Below, piece after piece: positions 11,803 through 26,800 of a DNA stretch of 64,000 nucleotides. The notes beneath the pieces are model-generated. The model saw only the letters and a program-made list of their open reading frames with translations, did no database searches and was not told where the DNA came from. A program made the position numbers and the translations under genes. Position 1 is the stretch's first letter, and the number at the start of each line of letters is the position of its first letter. The DNA is from Sipunculus nudus. Lineage: Eukaryota; Annelida; Sipuncula; Golfingiida; Sipunculidae. The DNA lies in NCBI GenBank assembly GCA_026874595.1, contig CM049307.1:39164862-39228861 (forward strand), in the 5' to 3' direction.

Positions 11803-14800
11803 GTAGAAATTTAATAATTAAGATAAATAATAATAAGAATTATTTTCATGAATAACTAGAAAACTGCATCCTAATGAATGCAAACCTCTTATTCAGCCTA
11901 TATTTCCAGGTTCATTTGTGCATTATAAGTGACTTTTCATTTGTGAATTTTCCTTGATGTTCCTGGAACTGGATCATGTGCCAGATCCACACCAATCTCT
12001 AATTGATTCTTCGTTTGACCATTCCCGAAATTGAACCATTCATAAAAATAGGCCAGAAAATACCAGTTCCATCACACAGGCTGTTCATTTTGTTGATATC
12101 TACTTGTATAATGTGGACGGCCAACCAAAATAATCCATACACATTCAGTAAACACATACAGGTCAGCAAGTCAGACAAACCAGTGTTTTGCAAATGGCGT
12201 TTTACAATTAGTGACCTTTCAGCTTCTGCATATAGGCAACTTGCCACCTTCAGCATCATGGTTTTTCCTATTGCCAACACTCCTGTATTTACAGACAGGA
12301 TGTAGATAATTAAACTTATATATCCACTATAATTATATGAGGTGTGATAATAACTTTTTATAAAAGGAGTTAACTAGGTTTCATTAGTTAGTCAGAAACT
12401 GCATAAATTCTATAGAAAACTTATGTGAATAGATAGCTTTAATTAGAACTGTACTGTAGTAGTAGTTTCCTCCTGTGAGACCTGCATGCAAGGTCCCCTT
12501 GTGGCAAAAAGAGCCACAAATCCTGTATGCATTGGGAGAACTTAACCACATGTTTGGGCCAGCACTGACAAAAATTTGCAGATATTAAAAAGCTACCAAA
12601 CATTAGTATCAAAATACATGTACCTTAAAATACTGTATCATTACTAAATGTTGAAATATGTTTTCCAGAACAAGATCACAGTTGCGCAGTGGTCTCCCAC
12701 AAATGCTAACCATGTGATCAGCGGTGATGAGAAGGGAGCGCTTGTGCTGTGGGACCTGACACACAGTATCACTAAGACCTACACACCAGAGAATGGTCAT
12801 GTGTTTGCTTTGGCCTGTTCACCACATGAAGACCGCAAGGTAGCAGTAGGGTATGTCATTAACTTATATTAATGCATTAAGTAAAAGGGTTACTGTTAGT
12901 TTCCTGATACATCTTGCAATCTTGCAATGAAAATTGATATGAATGAATTATTAAGTATATTTTCAGTTAATAAAATTATTGCTCCTTTGAACTGTTATTA
13001 GTGAAACTAGATGAAAATCAATCCTTGCAGACATCATATAAATTACATTTTTTCAGGAGATGTAGATATATATTTAAATGGTAGCTTCTAATTTCTAGTT
13101 TCAAGAAATTACTGGATGGATGAAACCTAATTTTTTAAGAGCCAATTAATTCTACACATTAGCTGCAATAAATCAATTATGATTCTTAGTTGTACACAAG
13201 TAAATTTTTATATTTTTAAAAATTTTTACTTGATCTCAGTCTGTTTATTTCTTTTATTGTTCTGTCTTGTGTTGTTGAAAGTTTTTAAATTTCCTAATAT
13301 TTTTAATGTTTAAATTGTTTTTACTACATAAGATTTATTCATTGTGTTATTTGTAATTTGACAATCGCCTATATGATTTACCTATGTTGATAATTATTTA
13401 AGAAATGTACATTGTTAAGCACTTTTTAACACTCTTTGAATAAAAAGTGTTATATAATTGTGGTATATTAACAATAATAATAATAATTTTAATGATATTA
13501 TTCTTTTTAATGATTACAGTTACAGAGGAGGGGTAGTTTTGGTGGTTTCTCTTCAGCAACGTGCACAAGTTCTCCATCGTCTCAGAGGCCATGATGATGA
13601 GGTCCAGTCTCTGCAGTGGTGCCCCCTCAAGGGAGAAAGCATTATTAGAAAGGATGAAGGTAAAATAAAACTGCACACAGCACAGAAATGCATTCAAGGT
13701 CAATAAATTTTTCCTGGACACCTGAAATTAGGACACTGCAATCTTTTTCTCCAAGTTACGGGGTCTGTGCAATGCAGAAAAGTTAAAAATTTGATACATA
13801 AGCTCCAGTATCTGAACAACTAATGCATTGATTGCCATTATTTTTTTTCATGCATATCGATCATGGATAGTTTCATCAGTTCCTGAAGACTGGTGGCACC
13901 GCCTGTATATTTTCTAATTTTTACAGAATTTCCTGTTTTTGATACCTTCAGATGATGCAGTCTGGATTTTAACAGGGATCAAGTCGTAACCATTTGAACT
14001 AGAAACTGTATATATATATGGACGTCCAAGGCAGCTCTTCTTGGAAACTTGCAATTAGGTCATAGTGACCTATATTCTGCAAGCAACAGGCTAAAACATG
14101 GTTTTGAGCACTTAGACAGTCAGACAGGGCACAAAATTTATACATTTGGCATAGAATCTTCTAATGTCACATTCAGGGAGGTCCTTTGTAAACATTCTTT
14201 GAAACATGAAATTAGGTGACCTTGACATACATTCTGCAAGCTATAGGGGAAAAAACATTTTTTGAGCACCCTAAAAGTCAGATGGGCTCATATTGTATCT
14301 GTGAGGCCTAGAATCTTATAACGCAACATCCAGGGAGGTTCTGGGCAAATTTTCTTGGATACTGGAAACTAGGTTATGATGACCTCTCAGATTGGTTTGA
14401 ATTTAGCACATGTATACAAGTCTTTATAGTATATGAAGAGCCTTTCTTTTTTAACTGGACTCGAGATGGACTTGACCTGGTTTGGGAATTTCTCCTCTCT
14501 CTTTGTTAATGAAATCAAACATTTGGTCCATTGAACAGATGCAGATCAGTCAGACAAGGAGGGCTGTCTGCTGGCCTCGGCGGGGAAGGACAGGACAATA
14601 CGTGTTTGGAGTACAGCTGAGGGCAGACAGGTGTTGATACAGAGGGTGCCTGGACAGAGGATGTGGCAGGAGGACGGAGGACGGAGCAGAGTCTGGGTGG
14701 CACTCCTCTGGTCCCCGCAGCAACCTACAGAATTAATATCCAGTACTCCAAGGTAATCTAATAAACAACTGGTTATGGTTTACTGTATAAATATAAAAAT

Positions 14801-14823
14801 AAATTTAGATAATATTGTATATG

Positions 14824-14879
<56 letters not shown>

Positions 14880-17800
14880 ATAAATATAGCTATATAGAGC
14901 TGATAGGTATTACACTCCTCATGCAGTGATGATACAATGCAGTCATGCAAGATTACCTTTGTTTTAACCACTGCTTTGTATAGCAAAATTCTCTGGGTTT
15001 CACCACCAGGGCTGGCTTGGGGCAAAGAATTGCAATCAGACCAATGAGAGCATGGTATCACATTGTGTATCCAGCTCCAAGTTTTAACCTGAGACACCCT
15101 GCTCTCATAGGTCTGATTACAACGGTTCTGGTTCTGTTACAGGGACAAGAATTGGACCAATTAGAATGGTATGTCATGGGTAAATAATAAGTGTATAAGG
15201 TGTATAACCACTGCATGAGGAGTGTGACATTGGATGGTAAATATCAATAGGGAATATATCACCATAAGCACATCCAGCTTTGCTGCTTCTGAAATGAAGG
15301 CTGAGGTCCCAAACAATATTCATGGGTAAACCTGTGTCTTTTACAAGTTAGAAAATTGCTTCAATCTACAAAGATATTCTTATTTGTCAGTATGTGTTTT
15401 ACTTAAATATATGTACATAATGACTTTATCATACACAAGTGGCTGGTGTGAGCTCCTGTGAAGGTATTTTTAAACCTCTGAGTTTGGGCCAAATAGTGTA
15501 CTTTCAGTATTAGTCTTGTAGGCAAGTCAGCTGTTATTAAACCTATTTATCAATTGTATGAACTCCGCTTCTTTAACCCATCAGGGATCAAGCTGCTTCA
15601 ACTGGAACCCTCCATTATATATGAGGGTAAAAGTATTAAAGTAACATATAATAGAATAGCATCATGCACCTGATTTTGTGGTCAAAGGGTACAGCACAGG
15701 ACTCAAAGTGGGACCTCTTGTGCTAGTACCTCAGCTAAGAAGTGTTGAGATTGGCCCCAACCAAGAGTGAGCACTCTGCAGACGTAATAGGAAGATTATG
15801 CCCCACAGTCCTCTTTCACAAAATGAGTGGGCCTTTTAGGAGTTCCTCCATGGTGTGACCTAGCAATGGGGATGATCCCACACCCAGGGCAGGCAGGTGT
15901 GGTGTTCACTGGGCCTGGTTAACAACAGGGTTAAAATGAAAGAGGAGTGTCTTGCCACCCTGTCATATAGTCCAAAACTGGAAAGAAATTCCTCAGATGC
16001 ATATACTTCTAAAGCCAGCTAGCATGAACAAATATTGAAGGCAGTTTTCTCCACAAAAAAATATGAAAAAAAGTATTGCAACATTAATATAAATATATTC
16101 ACAGTAATGAGAATCTTTCACATTTCATGATGCATTCTTAAGCATAATAAAAGACAATTCACATTGATGAGAAAGCATATATGACCAAACAGAATATTGA
16201 GGTCCATTTTGCACACTTATGTGAGAATAATCAACCTGTTTTCACAGTGGGAACTTGCTACTGTGGCAACTGACCAAGTCTGAGAAACAGAAGTGGGTTC
16301 AATTCTCTACTGATTCTGCCACCAGGGGGCACAGCCGTCTTGTGTTCAATCTGTGTGCTGCTCAAGGTGAAGATTCCACAATATTGTGTTCTGTGTCCAT
16401 GGACCGACAGGTATGTGTAAAGGTGGCATTCCATATGTGGCTCTGCAGTAAGTTTGCTTTACATATGCATATGCAGCTAGGAATTTGACACATTTTAATC
16501 CCTTGGATTCATTCCATTTATGCAGTACATAAGGGTATATACACATGTGTATGTAGCACTTTTTGATCGCTCACTGTAGCAATTGAAAACACATACATAT
16601 GAAAAAGATGGGGAAATTACAAATTTTGACATCAGTGAAAACCTGATGGTGTATTCCCTTGGCAGATGACTTTACTAATGCAGCTCTATATTAAATGCCT
16701 GACTTTGATGTATATGCACCCGACCCTCATATGTGTTTATGGAATCACTGGCATCAGTTTTCTAGCTGCATTATGCAAACATTCAGTAGATGCATACATA
16801 CAACATAGGCAAATATGGAATGCTAGCTTAAATAGTGAAGTCTATCCCACAAATTAATATGACTTCACTTCAGTTGTATGGCACCCAAGGGAAATACCCC
16901 GTTATGTTGTGCTCTATACAGATGATCCCACATATTGTCATTTCTTCATTTACAATTGATCCCACATATTGTCATATCTTCATGTAGTTGATCCCACATA
17001 TTATCATATATTCATCCAGACTTCATGAGGTTCAAGGAGAATATTCAAAGAGAGTAGTCTCAGTGGGCAAAACATGGGATATGTTATTACATTTATAGTT
17101 GGTCCTGCATATTGCCATATCTTCATCCAGGCAACAAAATGAAAATATTAGGAATATGAAAATAGAGGTCCCAGTTCCCCAAGAGGCAGGAGTTAACAGG
17201 TATATGCTAAGTGAAATTGATTCCAGTATTGTAATATCTTCAGTTATCTTCTGTAAAGTTTCAAATTATGACAACCAGTGAACTGGAAAGATAGATGGGC
17301 TTTTATATTGACCAATGCCTGATTAAAACTAACTTGGTTTAAAAATTTGCTCAGTTAAATCTGAAACATGAATTAGCAAATGAAATGCTGTTTAATGCTG
17401 TTTTAAATGGCGCAGGTCACTTTTCATTGGATGATCAAATATTGTCATTGTATTTATACATGAATATCATATGATGATACTGATGCCATATTTCACTTTC
17501 TATCACAATGTATTATTCCACTGGTGAATTTTTATATCCTTAAGGGACATAATTAGGTGCAATCAGTTTTGCTTTATACAAAAGTTTCTTAGCAAAACCA
17601 TCCCAGCAACAGTCTCAGTACCTCCCATCCACCTGTTTGAGACCTTGTTATGGCTCTGCGTGTGTTGTTAAACACAATTCACGTGTTTCTATTTACCATA
17701 ACAAGGCCATGTAACAGGAGGTCAAATTGTTTCAGCCAGCAAGATCATGCATTACATTTTTAGGGCCAAGTCAGTCAGGGCATCGCTTGTTTTACATGTG

Positions 17801-20800
17801 TTGTGGCCATGCGAAACAGGTGCAGTGTTCATGTTGACACCTGTGATCATGCCCGGTCTACTGTTTTTAACACTCATTTTCAGAAGTAGGCATATAGTTT
17901 CATGACAATATTTTTTAGTACAAATCTATTTTTAAGGCAAGAAACTATTTTTAGCTCAGCTGACCTCATAAACATATATCCTTATAGACAAATGCAGCTG
18001 AGCATCGAGACCCATGGGTCCCTAGATCTTGTTAATTCAGCATGCTTTATAGGTGATTGGGTCCCTTTAATTGACAGCTGTGAGCTGCCCTGACCTGTAA
18101 AGACACCCCAACATCAGGTCAAACTGGAATTAAGAGTCACAATATGGGATATCCCTAAAATTGATACTCTCGTTTGTGGAGGTTGCTTATGACTGCCTGA
18201 AAGAATAAATGCAGGCCAACATTTTTTGCGCTCCCTAATAGCAAGTCTGCTCAGCCACATTTATCACAGCTGGGTGCACACTGAACATAAAGCCTTACAA
18301 TACCGATCATCTTGATATTAACTATGGACTTTTCTTGAAAGACTTTTGTGGAATTAAAAAGATAAAAATTTCAGGAACATGAAAAGACAAATTATAGACA
18401 AATTGCTGCATTTAGCAAAGTTTGTGTTAGAACTGCCTCGCATGAAGGTTCAAGGCTAAGTTATACTTTTTCTTTCCTTCACATTAATAAGTGTTGTCAC
18501 ATGTATAAGTTACCGGTATTAAATCTACCATGCATCCTGATCCACAATAGTTGTAGGCCAAACCTCTTATTTGTTCAATTATCACATTAAGTTCATAGAA
18601 CATATATAAACTAATAACTTGAGGACAATCAGTTTCATCCATAGTAATGAGTGTCTTGCTAAACCATACTTGCCTGCATAAGTGAACTTCTGACCAGCCA
18701 ATTGCTTTTCTCCTCCAACTACATGAGAAACTGCATTGGCCATATCCTGTGTGGTAGAGCTCCAGTTATATTTGTTGCATGTTTGTTTTTCTTGTAGGTG
18801 TGTACCTGGGATTTGGATTCTCTCAAGTGTACACGAACCATACCAACATTGGGAGGATATGTGTACAGCCTAACACAGTCCAGCATTAACCCAGGTATCT
18901 ACAATTATTCTTTTAAAAAATAATATAGTTATATATATATATATATATATGCATATTAATATATATTATATTGTTTTCCTTTAGATCTGTGTGTAATCAG
19001 TAAGGAATTAGTTTGATGCATATACAGTCAGACTAAGTAATCAGTGTAAGATAATGCATCAGTTACCACTCTCAGTGAGTATAATAATATATATTAACAT
19101 AGTTTTTCCATGGTATTTATTTTGTCTCCTCAAAATTTATATTCATGGGATTTCTAGTTAATGCAGAAACTTTTGTAGTATTACATAGTTGAACAATATT
19201 CACCGGGAATCTGTTGTTATCACATTGTTCTAAAAATTGCAAATGATATAATTATCATATTTGATCAAGTAAATAATTTCCCTGACAGGAAGGTTGGCGG
19301 TAGGCTGTGGTGACACTTTGATAAGGGTGTGGAACATTGGCAACCATGACAACCCGTATGATTGTACAACACTGTGGCAAGGAATCAAGGCAAAAGTCAC
19401 TTGTGTATGTATTATGTTCAACTAATATGTAAATAAATACTCTTCTACAATGGGTTTAGCATCATGAGCCTCCAGCTCAAGTGGTAACCTACAAACTTGG
19501 TTTTATTTCTGCTGAAAGTATGAATTTAGGTAACATCCCTGGTTAAACATTTCTCCATTTATAATCAGTCAAAAAGGTACTTCAAATTCATACTAGACCC
19601 CAGAAAGTAGATCTCCTAAAAAATTTGGCCTTAAAACTAGGGCTGAAACAGGTACAAATTTTTTTACTCGAGTACCCGATAGGCATTACCCGACTCGGAC
19701 TCGAGTACTCGTTACCATGGCAACGCTGTAAAGATAAAACAGACATCTGTTTACCGATGCAAAATATGCATATATTTGACTTCGTGATGGTTTAACTTTA
19801 TCCAAACAAAGAAACAGATATATGTCATAACAAGACCTTTGTTAATTTGACTAGCATATATTTAGAGCCATATGCCAGGCTACGATAATGAATAAATAGA
19901 CCTACAGACTGCCCGTAAATTTGCAGTATATTCAAATGTGCATATAAAACACGAGTACTCGAGTCCAAATTTTGGACTCAAGTACTCGGTAAGTATTACC
20001 CTGACTAGAGCACTCGAGTACTCCTTTCAGCCCTACTTAAAACTACTGTCAATTTTAGATGAACATTAAAAATGAGTTTTATACCTGGTTGAAGACATAA
20101 CTTTATTGGATATTTATATGTTGTACTTCTGTTTCTCAGTGTTCCATTTTGTATACAAATGAAAATTCAGAAATAAGCATGCTGCTTTAATGATTGGATG
20201 AAAGTGAAAATATGAATGAGCAGATGGATATAGGAAAAGTATTGGGCCAAAAAAAAATAAAAGGTATGGTTCTCAGTCAATTTAAACCCCCCCCCCCCCC
20301 CCCTGCATCGGACAACTCAATTTTGATTTTAATCTTTCAAGAATATAAAATAATACAGTTTTTATAAGATTTTCTTTTACCTGTTTAGCAAAAAAAATCT
20401 GTTATTTTCATGCTTTTTGTAGATCATATAACATTTTTATCTAAACATACAAAAAGGTAAAAAAAATATTACCTGCCTGCACTGTTTTCTCAAAAAAAAT
20501 GCCTGAGAACCATACCTTTTTTTTTTGGCCTTAGCATTCCTAGAAGAGCATTGATAGATCATATGTAGAGTGCTTAATAACTTCATGAATTCAGCTTGGC
20601 TGGCATCCCACCAAGGAAAACTGGCTTGCATTTGGTACAGAAGAAGGCAGAGTAGGCATCTATGATGTCATCACTGGCAAGTAAGTATAAGCATTGCTCA
20701 CTGGACACATAAATGGTTAAAACTGGTATATGATATGACATACCTGTCATAAGTTGTAGCTTAGAGCTATATTGTAAATTAAGATGACCCCTCTCCACTT

Positions 20801-23800
20801 TTGTCACAATTCACCTTAGTGGCCATATGCTTTCTTTTTGTCTTGAACTGCCAGGAATGATGCCAAATGTGTCCTAAGGGGGGCATATTCTATATTTTCT
20901 CATAAAGCCTGAGAAATTAAACATTGTTTAAGGGCAATTTACAGTGCCATCTCTCAGAAACAATGACTGTAAATCCAATGGATTATCTTTCATACCATCT
21001 GTTGTATTAAGGAGGAAACAAAGCTGGTCTTCAGGTGCAAAAGGATGGAAGGGTAATCAGTTAGTGGTTTATAAGATTCAAAAGTTTTGGTTTTAATTAT
21101 ACTCCCCCAGTTTGGTGAGTTATTATATTTCACCCATGGCTCCTTACTTGGCTTGTCTGCTAGTAACTTCTGAACAGATTTTTAAGACATTTAATGGACA
21201 GTTAGGGAAACATTGAAGGAATGATCAATTCAATTTTGGATTTTACCACCATCATTTGCAAAAAAGATCACATGAGATGCACAATTTACCCAGAAGTCAG
21301 TGCACAGCTTGCTTCTGATCTGATCAGTGCTATCATTGATAGCATGGACAGTGATAAGTACGGTGATTTGTTAAGCAATAACACTTGCACGAAAATACAA
21401 AACACTCTGAAAGAAACCCGGCAACCATGGTCAGAGGAATCTGATTCACCATAATATATTTGTATAATCAATGATTGTTTTTCATTGTTGGGCTGTTCAT
21501 GGGTACTGGGGTTGGCATTGTTCTGGGACTAACCTGTGTATTGCTGGGTAACCATGACACTCTGAATACACCAGTACAGGAACACTTTAGTTAACATCCT
21601 GATGTAGGTAAATGTAGGCTATGACTACAGTTCTAGTTGGTTATGTTTTAAATGTGTATTTCAAGGTGTAAAGGTGGTGTATACGGTGGTTGCCTTCATA
21701 TTCACAAAGTTAAATTTTTGTGATTTTCATTGTTTAGGGAGGGTCTCATTTTCGCGATCTTTCCTTACAAAAGAGCATAACCATTAGTATATTTATTATT
21801 TATATCAAATAGTCAGTGTGCAAAATGGTAATAATTACTTGGAGATCCAAGGGAACATTGATCGAGTGGAAATTATAATTCATGAATGACAGATAATTTG
21901 ACTGATTTGAGCTTGATAAAATCAATTAATTTGCCCTTGTAGATAACAATGACTTGTGTTTTTTTTACTTTGCAGACTGCCACTGATATCCAGTACATAT
22001 CACAAGAAGACTGTGTACGTGGTCACGTGGGGACCAGCACCAGCATCAAACACAGGTATATAATATGTGACATACTGACCAGTTCATTACTAATTAAAGA
22101 TATAGTAAGGAGAGCCTTCAGTGATAGAATCATGCTACAAACAGATCCTATATCATCATGCAAGGGTAGACGATTAAACCCTCTTCATACTACCAAGTCT
22201 GTAACTCCACTTTCACAGACATTGATTCCACAACCTTCAATTTAACCAGTTAATATAAACCTTTTTATTTTACATGGATTGTACAAATAGCTATTATAAC
22301 TAATCAAAGCACTCTCCATGGCACAGATGAAAGCATTCTGTAGTCTGTATGGGTGGAGGAAACCAGAAAACTGGAGAAAGCCACCAGTCTTGGATGATCG
22401 ACAACCCACTCTCATAGCCACACCAGGGATCGAACCTGTGTAGCAAGCGGAGAGAGCAGTACATGTTCTTGTTTAGATTGTGTGTGAACAGAGTGGTGTT
22501 TCCACTTTTTATGCCCCCGCCACAAAGTGGCCGGGGCATATAGTTTTACCCATGTCCGTCATTCCGTCCTTCCGTCCTTCCTTCCTTACGAAATCAAACA
22601 GTTGTACGGACTTTTTTTCGCAATGCCTGCAGATATTGGCCTGATTTTTGGTGTGTGGGCAGTTATAGACCAGTTACAGATCGAGTTCGCGTTTCGTCCC
22701 GTTTGACCTACTTTTGACAGTTTTACGGCTCCTAAACTTAGAAAATTTCATGAAAAATAGAAATATTCATGACAGATACACATGTACGGACTTTTTTTCG
22801 CAATGCCTGCAGATATCGGCCTGATTTTTGGTGTGTTAGCAGATATAGACCAGTTACAGATCGAGTTCGCGTTTCGTCCCGGTTGACCTACTTTTGACCG
22901 TTTTACGGCTCCTAAACTTAGAAAATTTCATGAAAAATAGAATTATTCATGACAAATAAACATGTACGGACTTTTTTTCGCAATGCCTGCAGAAATTGGC
23001 CTAATTTTTGGTGTGTGGGCAGATAATGACCAGTTACAGATCGAGTTCGCGTTTCGTCCCGGTTGACCTACTTTTGACCGTTTTACGGCTCCTAAACTTA
23101 GAAAATTTCATGAAAAATAGAAATTTTCATGACAAATACACATGTACAGCCGTTTTTAGCCCTCAGCTCATAGGCTGATGGGCTATTGTTGTCACCCAAG
23201 CTGTCCATCTGTCCATCTGTCTGTCCGGTGTCTGTCCGTCCGTCCGTCCGTTCCGCGTCTGTTAACTTTTACCTTGTGAGCGGGATATCTCTAAAAGGAT
23301 TCACCGTTGGAATTTTATTTCAGCAGTGAAGATGTATATCGATAAAATCTCGGTCAAGTTCGAAGATGGGTGACCTTGACCTATTTTTCTACATTTTAGA
23401 GCTGATTATAGAAAAACACTCAGAAGTTTATATCTCAGGAACCATTGTGTGGATTTTCACAAAACTTACTATGATCATTGGGACTGATGGTCTGTATGTG
23501 CTGCACAATTTTGGTGGCGCCACCTGCAATTTCTGATTTTTTAATGAAATTTTATCGGATTTTTTCAAATTTGGCCTTTTGTGCAGGATATCTCCAAAGG
23601 TATTCAACACAGGAACTTCATTTCTTCAGTCCTATTGCATTATATTTACAAAATCTTGGTCAAGTTCAAAGATGGGTGATCTTGACCTTTTTTCAAGGTC
23701 ACAGAGCTTTTTTATAGAAAAAACTTAGGAGCTTATTTCTCAGGAAGCATTTGGTGGATTGTTATGAAACATGGTATATACCTCTCCAATTTAAATTTAT

Positions 23801-26800
23801 AAATGATTATCAACTTTTACTAATATTCTAGTTTCGCAATGCAATGCTTACAGATACTGGCCTAATGTTTGGTCTGTGGGCGCATAATGACCACCTACAG
23901 ATCGAGTTCGCGTTTCGTCCCAGTTAACCTATTTTTCACCATATGACAGATCCTGAACATAGAAAATTTCATGAAAGACAGAAATTTTCATGAAAAATGC
24001 ACATATATGGACTTTTTTTCACAATGCCTGCAGATACTGGCCTGATTTTTGGTGTGTTGCTTGATAATGACCCTTTACAGATCGAGTTTGCATTTTGCCC
24101 TTGTTCACCTACTTTTGACCATACAACACTTCCTGAACTTAAAAAAATTTACAAAATTTAACAAATGTTTCTAATTTGCCCCAGGCGGGGGCATTCGTGT
24201 CGTTCCGACACATCTAGTTTTTGCTTGATTTGATTGGCATTTTAATAGCCTGAATATGTGCAGGCTTATTCATTATTCTTGAAATAATCACCAGATAGGG
24301 TCACTGAAACAAGGTCTGTGAAATCTTTGCCACAGACTTGGTAGTATAAAGAAGGGTTTAAACCCCTCCACCTTAGAAATTATCTTTTTAGCATTGTTTC
24401 CCCAAAAACTTCAAAGAGATTTTTGGATCTCTTATTTTTAAACCCAATTTTCTTAAACATGTTTAAAAAAAATGTTTTACATACTGGTAGATTTGAAAAC
24501 ATTTTACTATTTTGTGAGATCTAAATTCACAAAAGGGGTTTCAGGTATGAATTAACTAGATAAAAATCATTCTTTTATTGCACAGCAAGATTAAGTTTAA
24601 ATGCTGTTTGCTTTGTGTCCTGTGCCTTGTCTTTCTTACATGTTTCACAGATTTATTTTGATCTGAATAATATGATATTTTATTAATTTGCATGTACATA
24701 CATCCATAGTTGCCTATGATCAATTATGCAAAGATGCAACCAATAAAATGGATGATGATAGAAAACAACCAATCATCAATATTATCAATTAATTGGCAAA
24801 CCACTAAGGCCAAACAAAATTAAAGGTATGGTTCTCAGGCACCGCCTGCATCAATTTTTAACCCCCGCATCAAAACTTTTTATTTTGATTTTCGATAAAA
24901 ACTTTCCAATTTTGAGCTGCTGGCGCTCCGACATTTCTTTCAAGAAGATAAAACCATACAATTTCCTTTGTTTTGTAGTGCTTTTATTTATTTAGCAAAA
25001 TAAAACTGTTATTTTCATGCTTTTTTCTTATCATTTAACATTTTTATCGAAACATACCAAAAAATTAAAAATAAAAAAAGCGCCAGCCCGCATTGATTTC
25101 TGAAAAAAAGTGCCTGAGAACCATACTTTTTTTTTATTTTGGCCTAATGGTTAGTTTATAATGAATGTTTTTATTATTTAATATTTACCACGAGCAGATG
25201 GTGAGAGGTCATCGTTTGTCTTGTACAGCTGTGGTGATGGTAATATACTGATACACAACCCTGGCAAACTTGATGAGTCAGCAAAAAACCTCAACAAAAT
25301 TATACTCGAGAAAAATCAGCTACAGGTATACCCAAACCACAGGAGGTTTATTGAACTTAATTTGACCTCTACCATAGGGGAGCTGGTAATTTATGTACAA
25401 AATATTCTTGCTCCAGTCTTGATTTAAAGGATGCATACAGACGCAGTTGTATTCTCTGTATATCCCTATACATAATTTTAACTTTTCTTAAGGAGAAATG
25501 TATGGAATGAATATATAACTTGATATTCAGATCATCTTCATAAGTTACTTTAAATAATGATTTCAGATGCCTTTGAAAGTTACATACCTTATCTTTGATC
25601 GCAACTTGGTCAAACAATCCAATATTTGTGAAGATTATTTTATAATGATAAATCAGACTTTTTTAGATACGTCATAAATTTTATGCGTAAATTTTCGGAG
25701 AAATTGATTTTGCATAAACAAAGTGTTCTCAGTTATTTAATGTCCATTTCAGCATCGTCCTGGAGGTTGGAGTGAAATCAGCTGGAAGCCAGATTTTTCA
25801 GTGGTAGCTTTAGGGAATGACGTGGGGTAAGTAAAATACAGCAGATATATTGAAGTAAATATGCAATAAAGTCTAAAATATCCCTTGGGTTGGACAAAGC
25901 CTAGCACCATTTCGGCCCTCTGACAACAGACAGTCACTGACCAGCGTCCAGTGCCTGTACATCCTGTATGGAAGGTTGCATTATAAGGCTCTGTGAGGAG
26001 GCAAATATTTTTGTCATTTTTAACAATGCCTCATGACCTACTGGTACACTGTCACTTAAAATAAGGAGGTCCCGGTATTGAAGGCAAGTTAGTTGGTAAA
26101 AGATTGATAATAAGAATAAAATATAGATCTTGCTTCTTCAAAGATTGCTTTTATAAATTATATCAGATCCTTCATATTATCTTTGATGAACAGTAATTTA
26201 TTCTTGGACAATGTTTGCTTGCATCCCTGTCCAATTGTTTAAGGTTTTGCACACATTTTTTGATAAAATTAATTAATATAATGATGGTTATGTAGCTTGA
26301 TGAGATTACAGAAATATAGTAATATCTTAATATTTCCATGTTTGCAGGTCTGTGGATGTGCTGACCCCGGATATGATGCTGTTATGCCACATCCAGACTC
26401 ACAGGAAATTAATTAATTGTATCTGCTGGCATCCTGACTTCACAGCATCGTCCCCAGAGGGCTCCCCACATAAAAACTGGATTGCTACAGGGTCAAATGA
26501 ATCCAGCATACATGTCATTAATCTGGATACAGTCCTAGGTGAGTATACTTCTGTTAACCAATGATCAGTGATATGTGATTTTCACTGAAAGATTGCGTTT
26601 AAAAGTAGTGTTGTAGTTCTGTCCATTTAATTTGTTTTTGAATTTTCATTCATTCTGAATTGATAAGAACCATATGGTTCCTTGCAAAGGAGAGATACAT
26701 TGATTATGTATTAGCATAAATAAATTTTGACTGCTTATAACTGATATTTGCAATAATCCTTGATCAATATCAATAACGATATGAGTTTAAAAAGATAGTC

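Noticed and set aside
12003-12305. Open frames of 100 and 93 codons on opposite strands
   Set aside because: Both fall in a dispersed repeat copy within GEMIN5 intron 1; frames on both strands of a repeat are expected by chance.
21221-21454. 77-codon + frame with fairly coding-like composition
   Set aside because: Intronic, with no recognisable domain and no suitable splice sites in phase with GEMIN5. The true exon 9 at 21976-22055 already fills this position of the protein.
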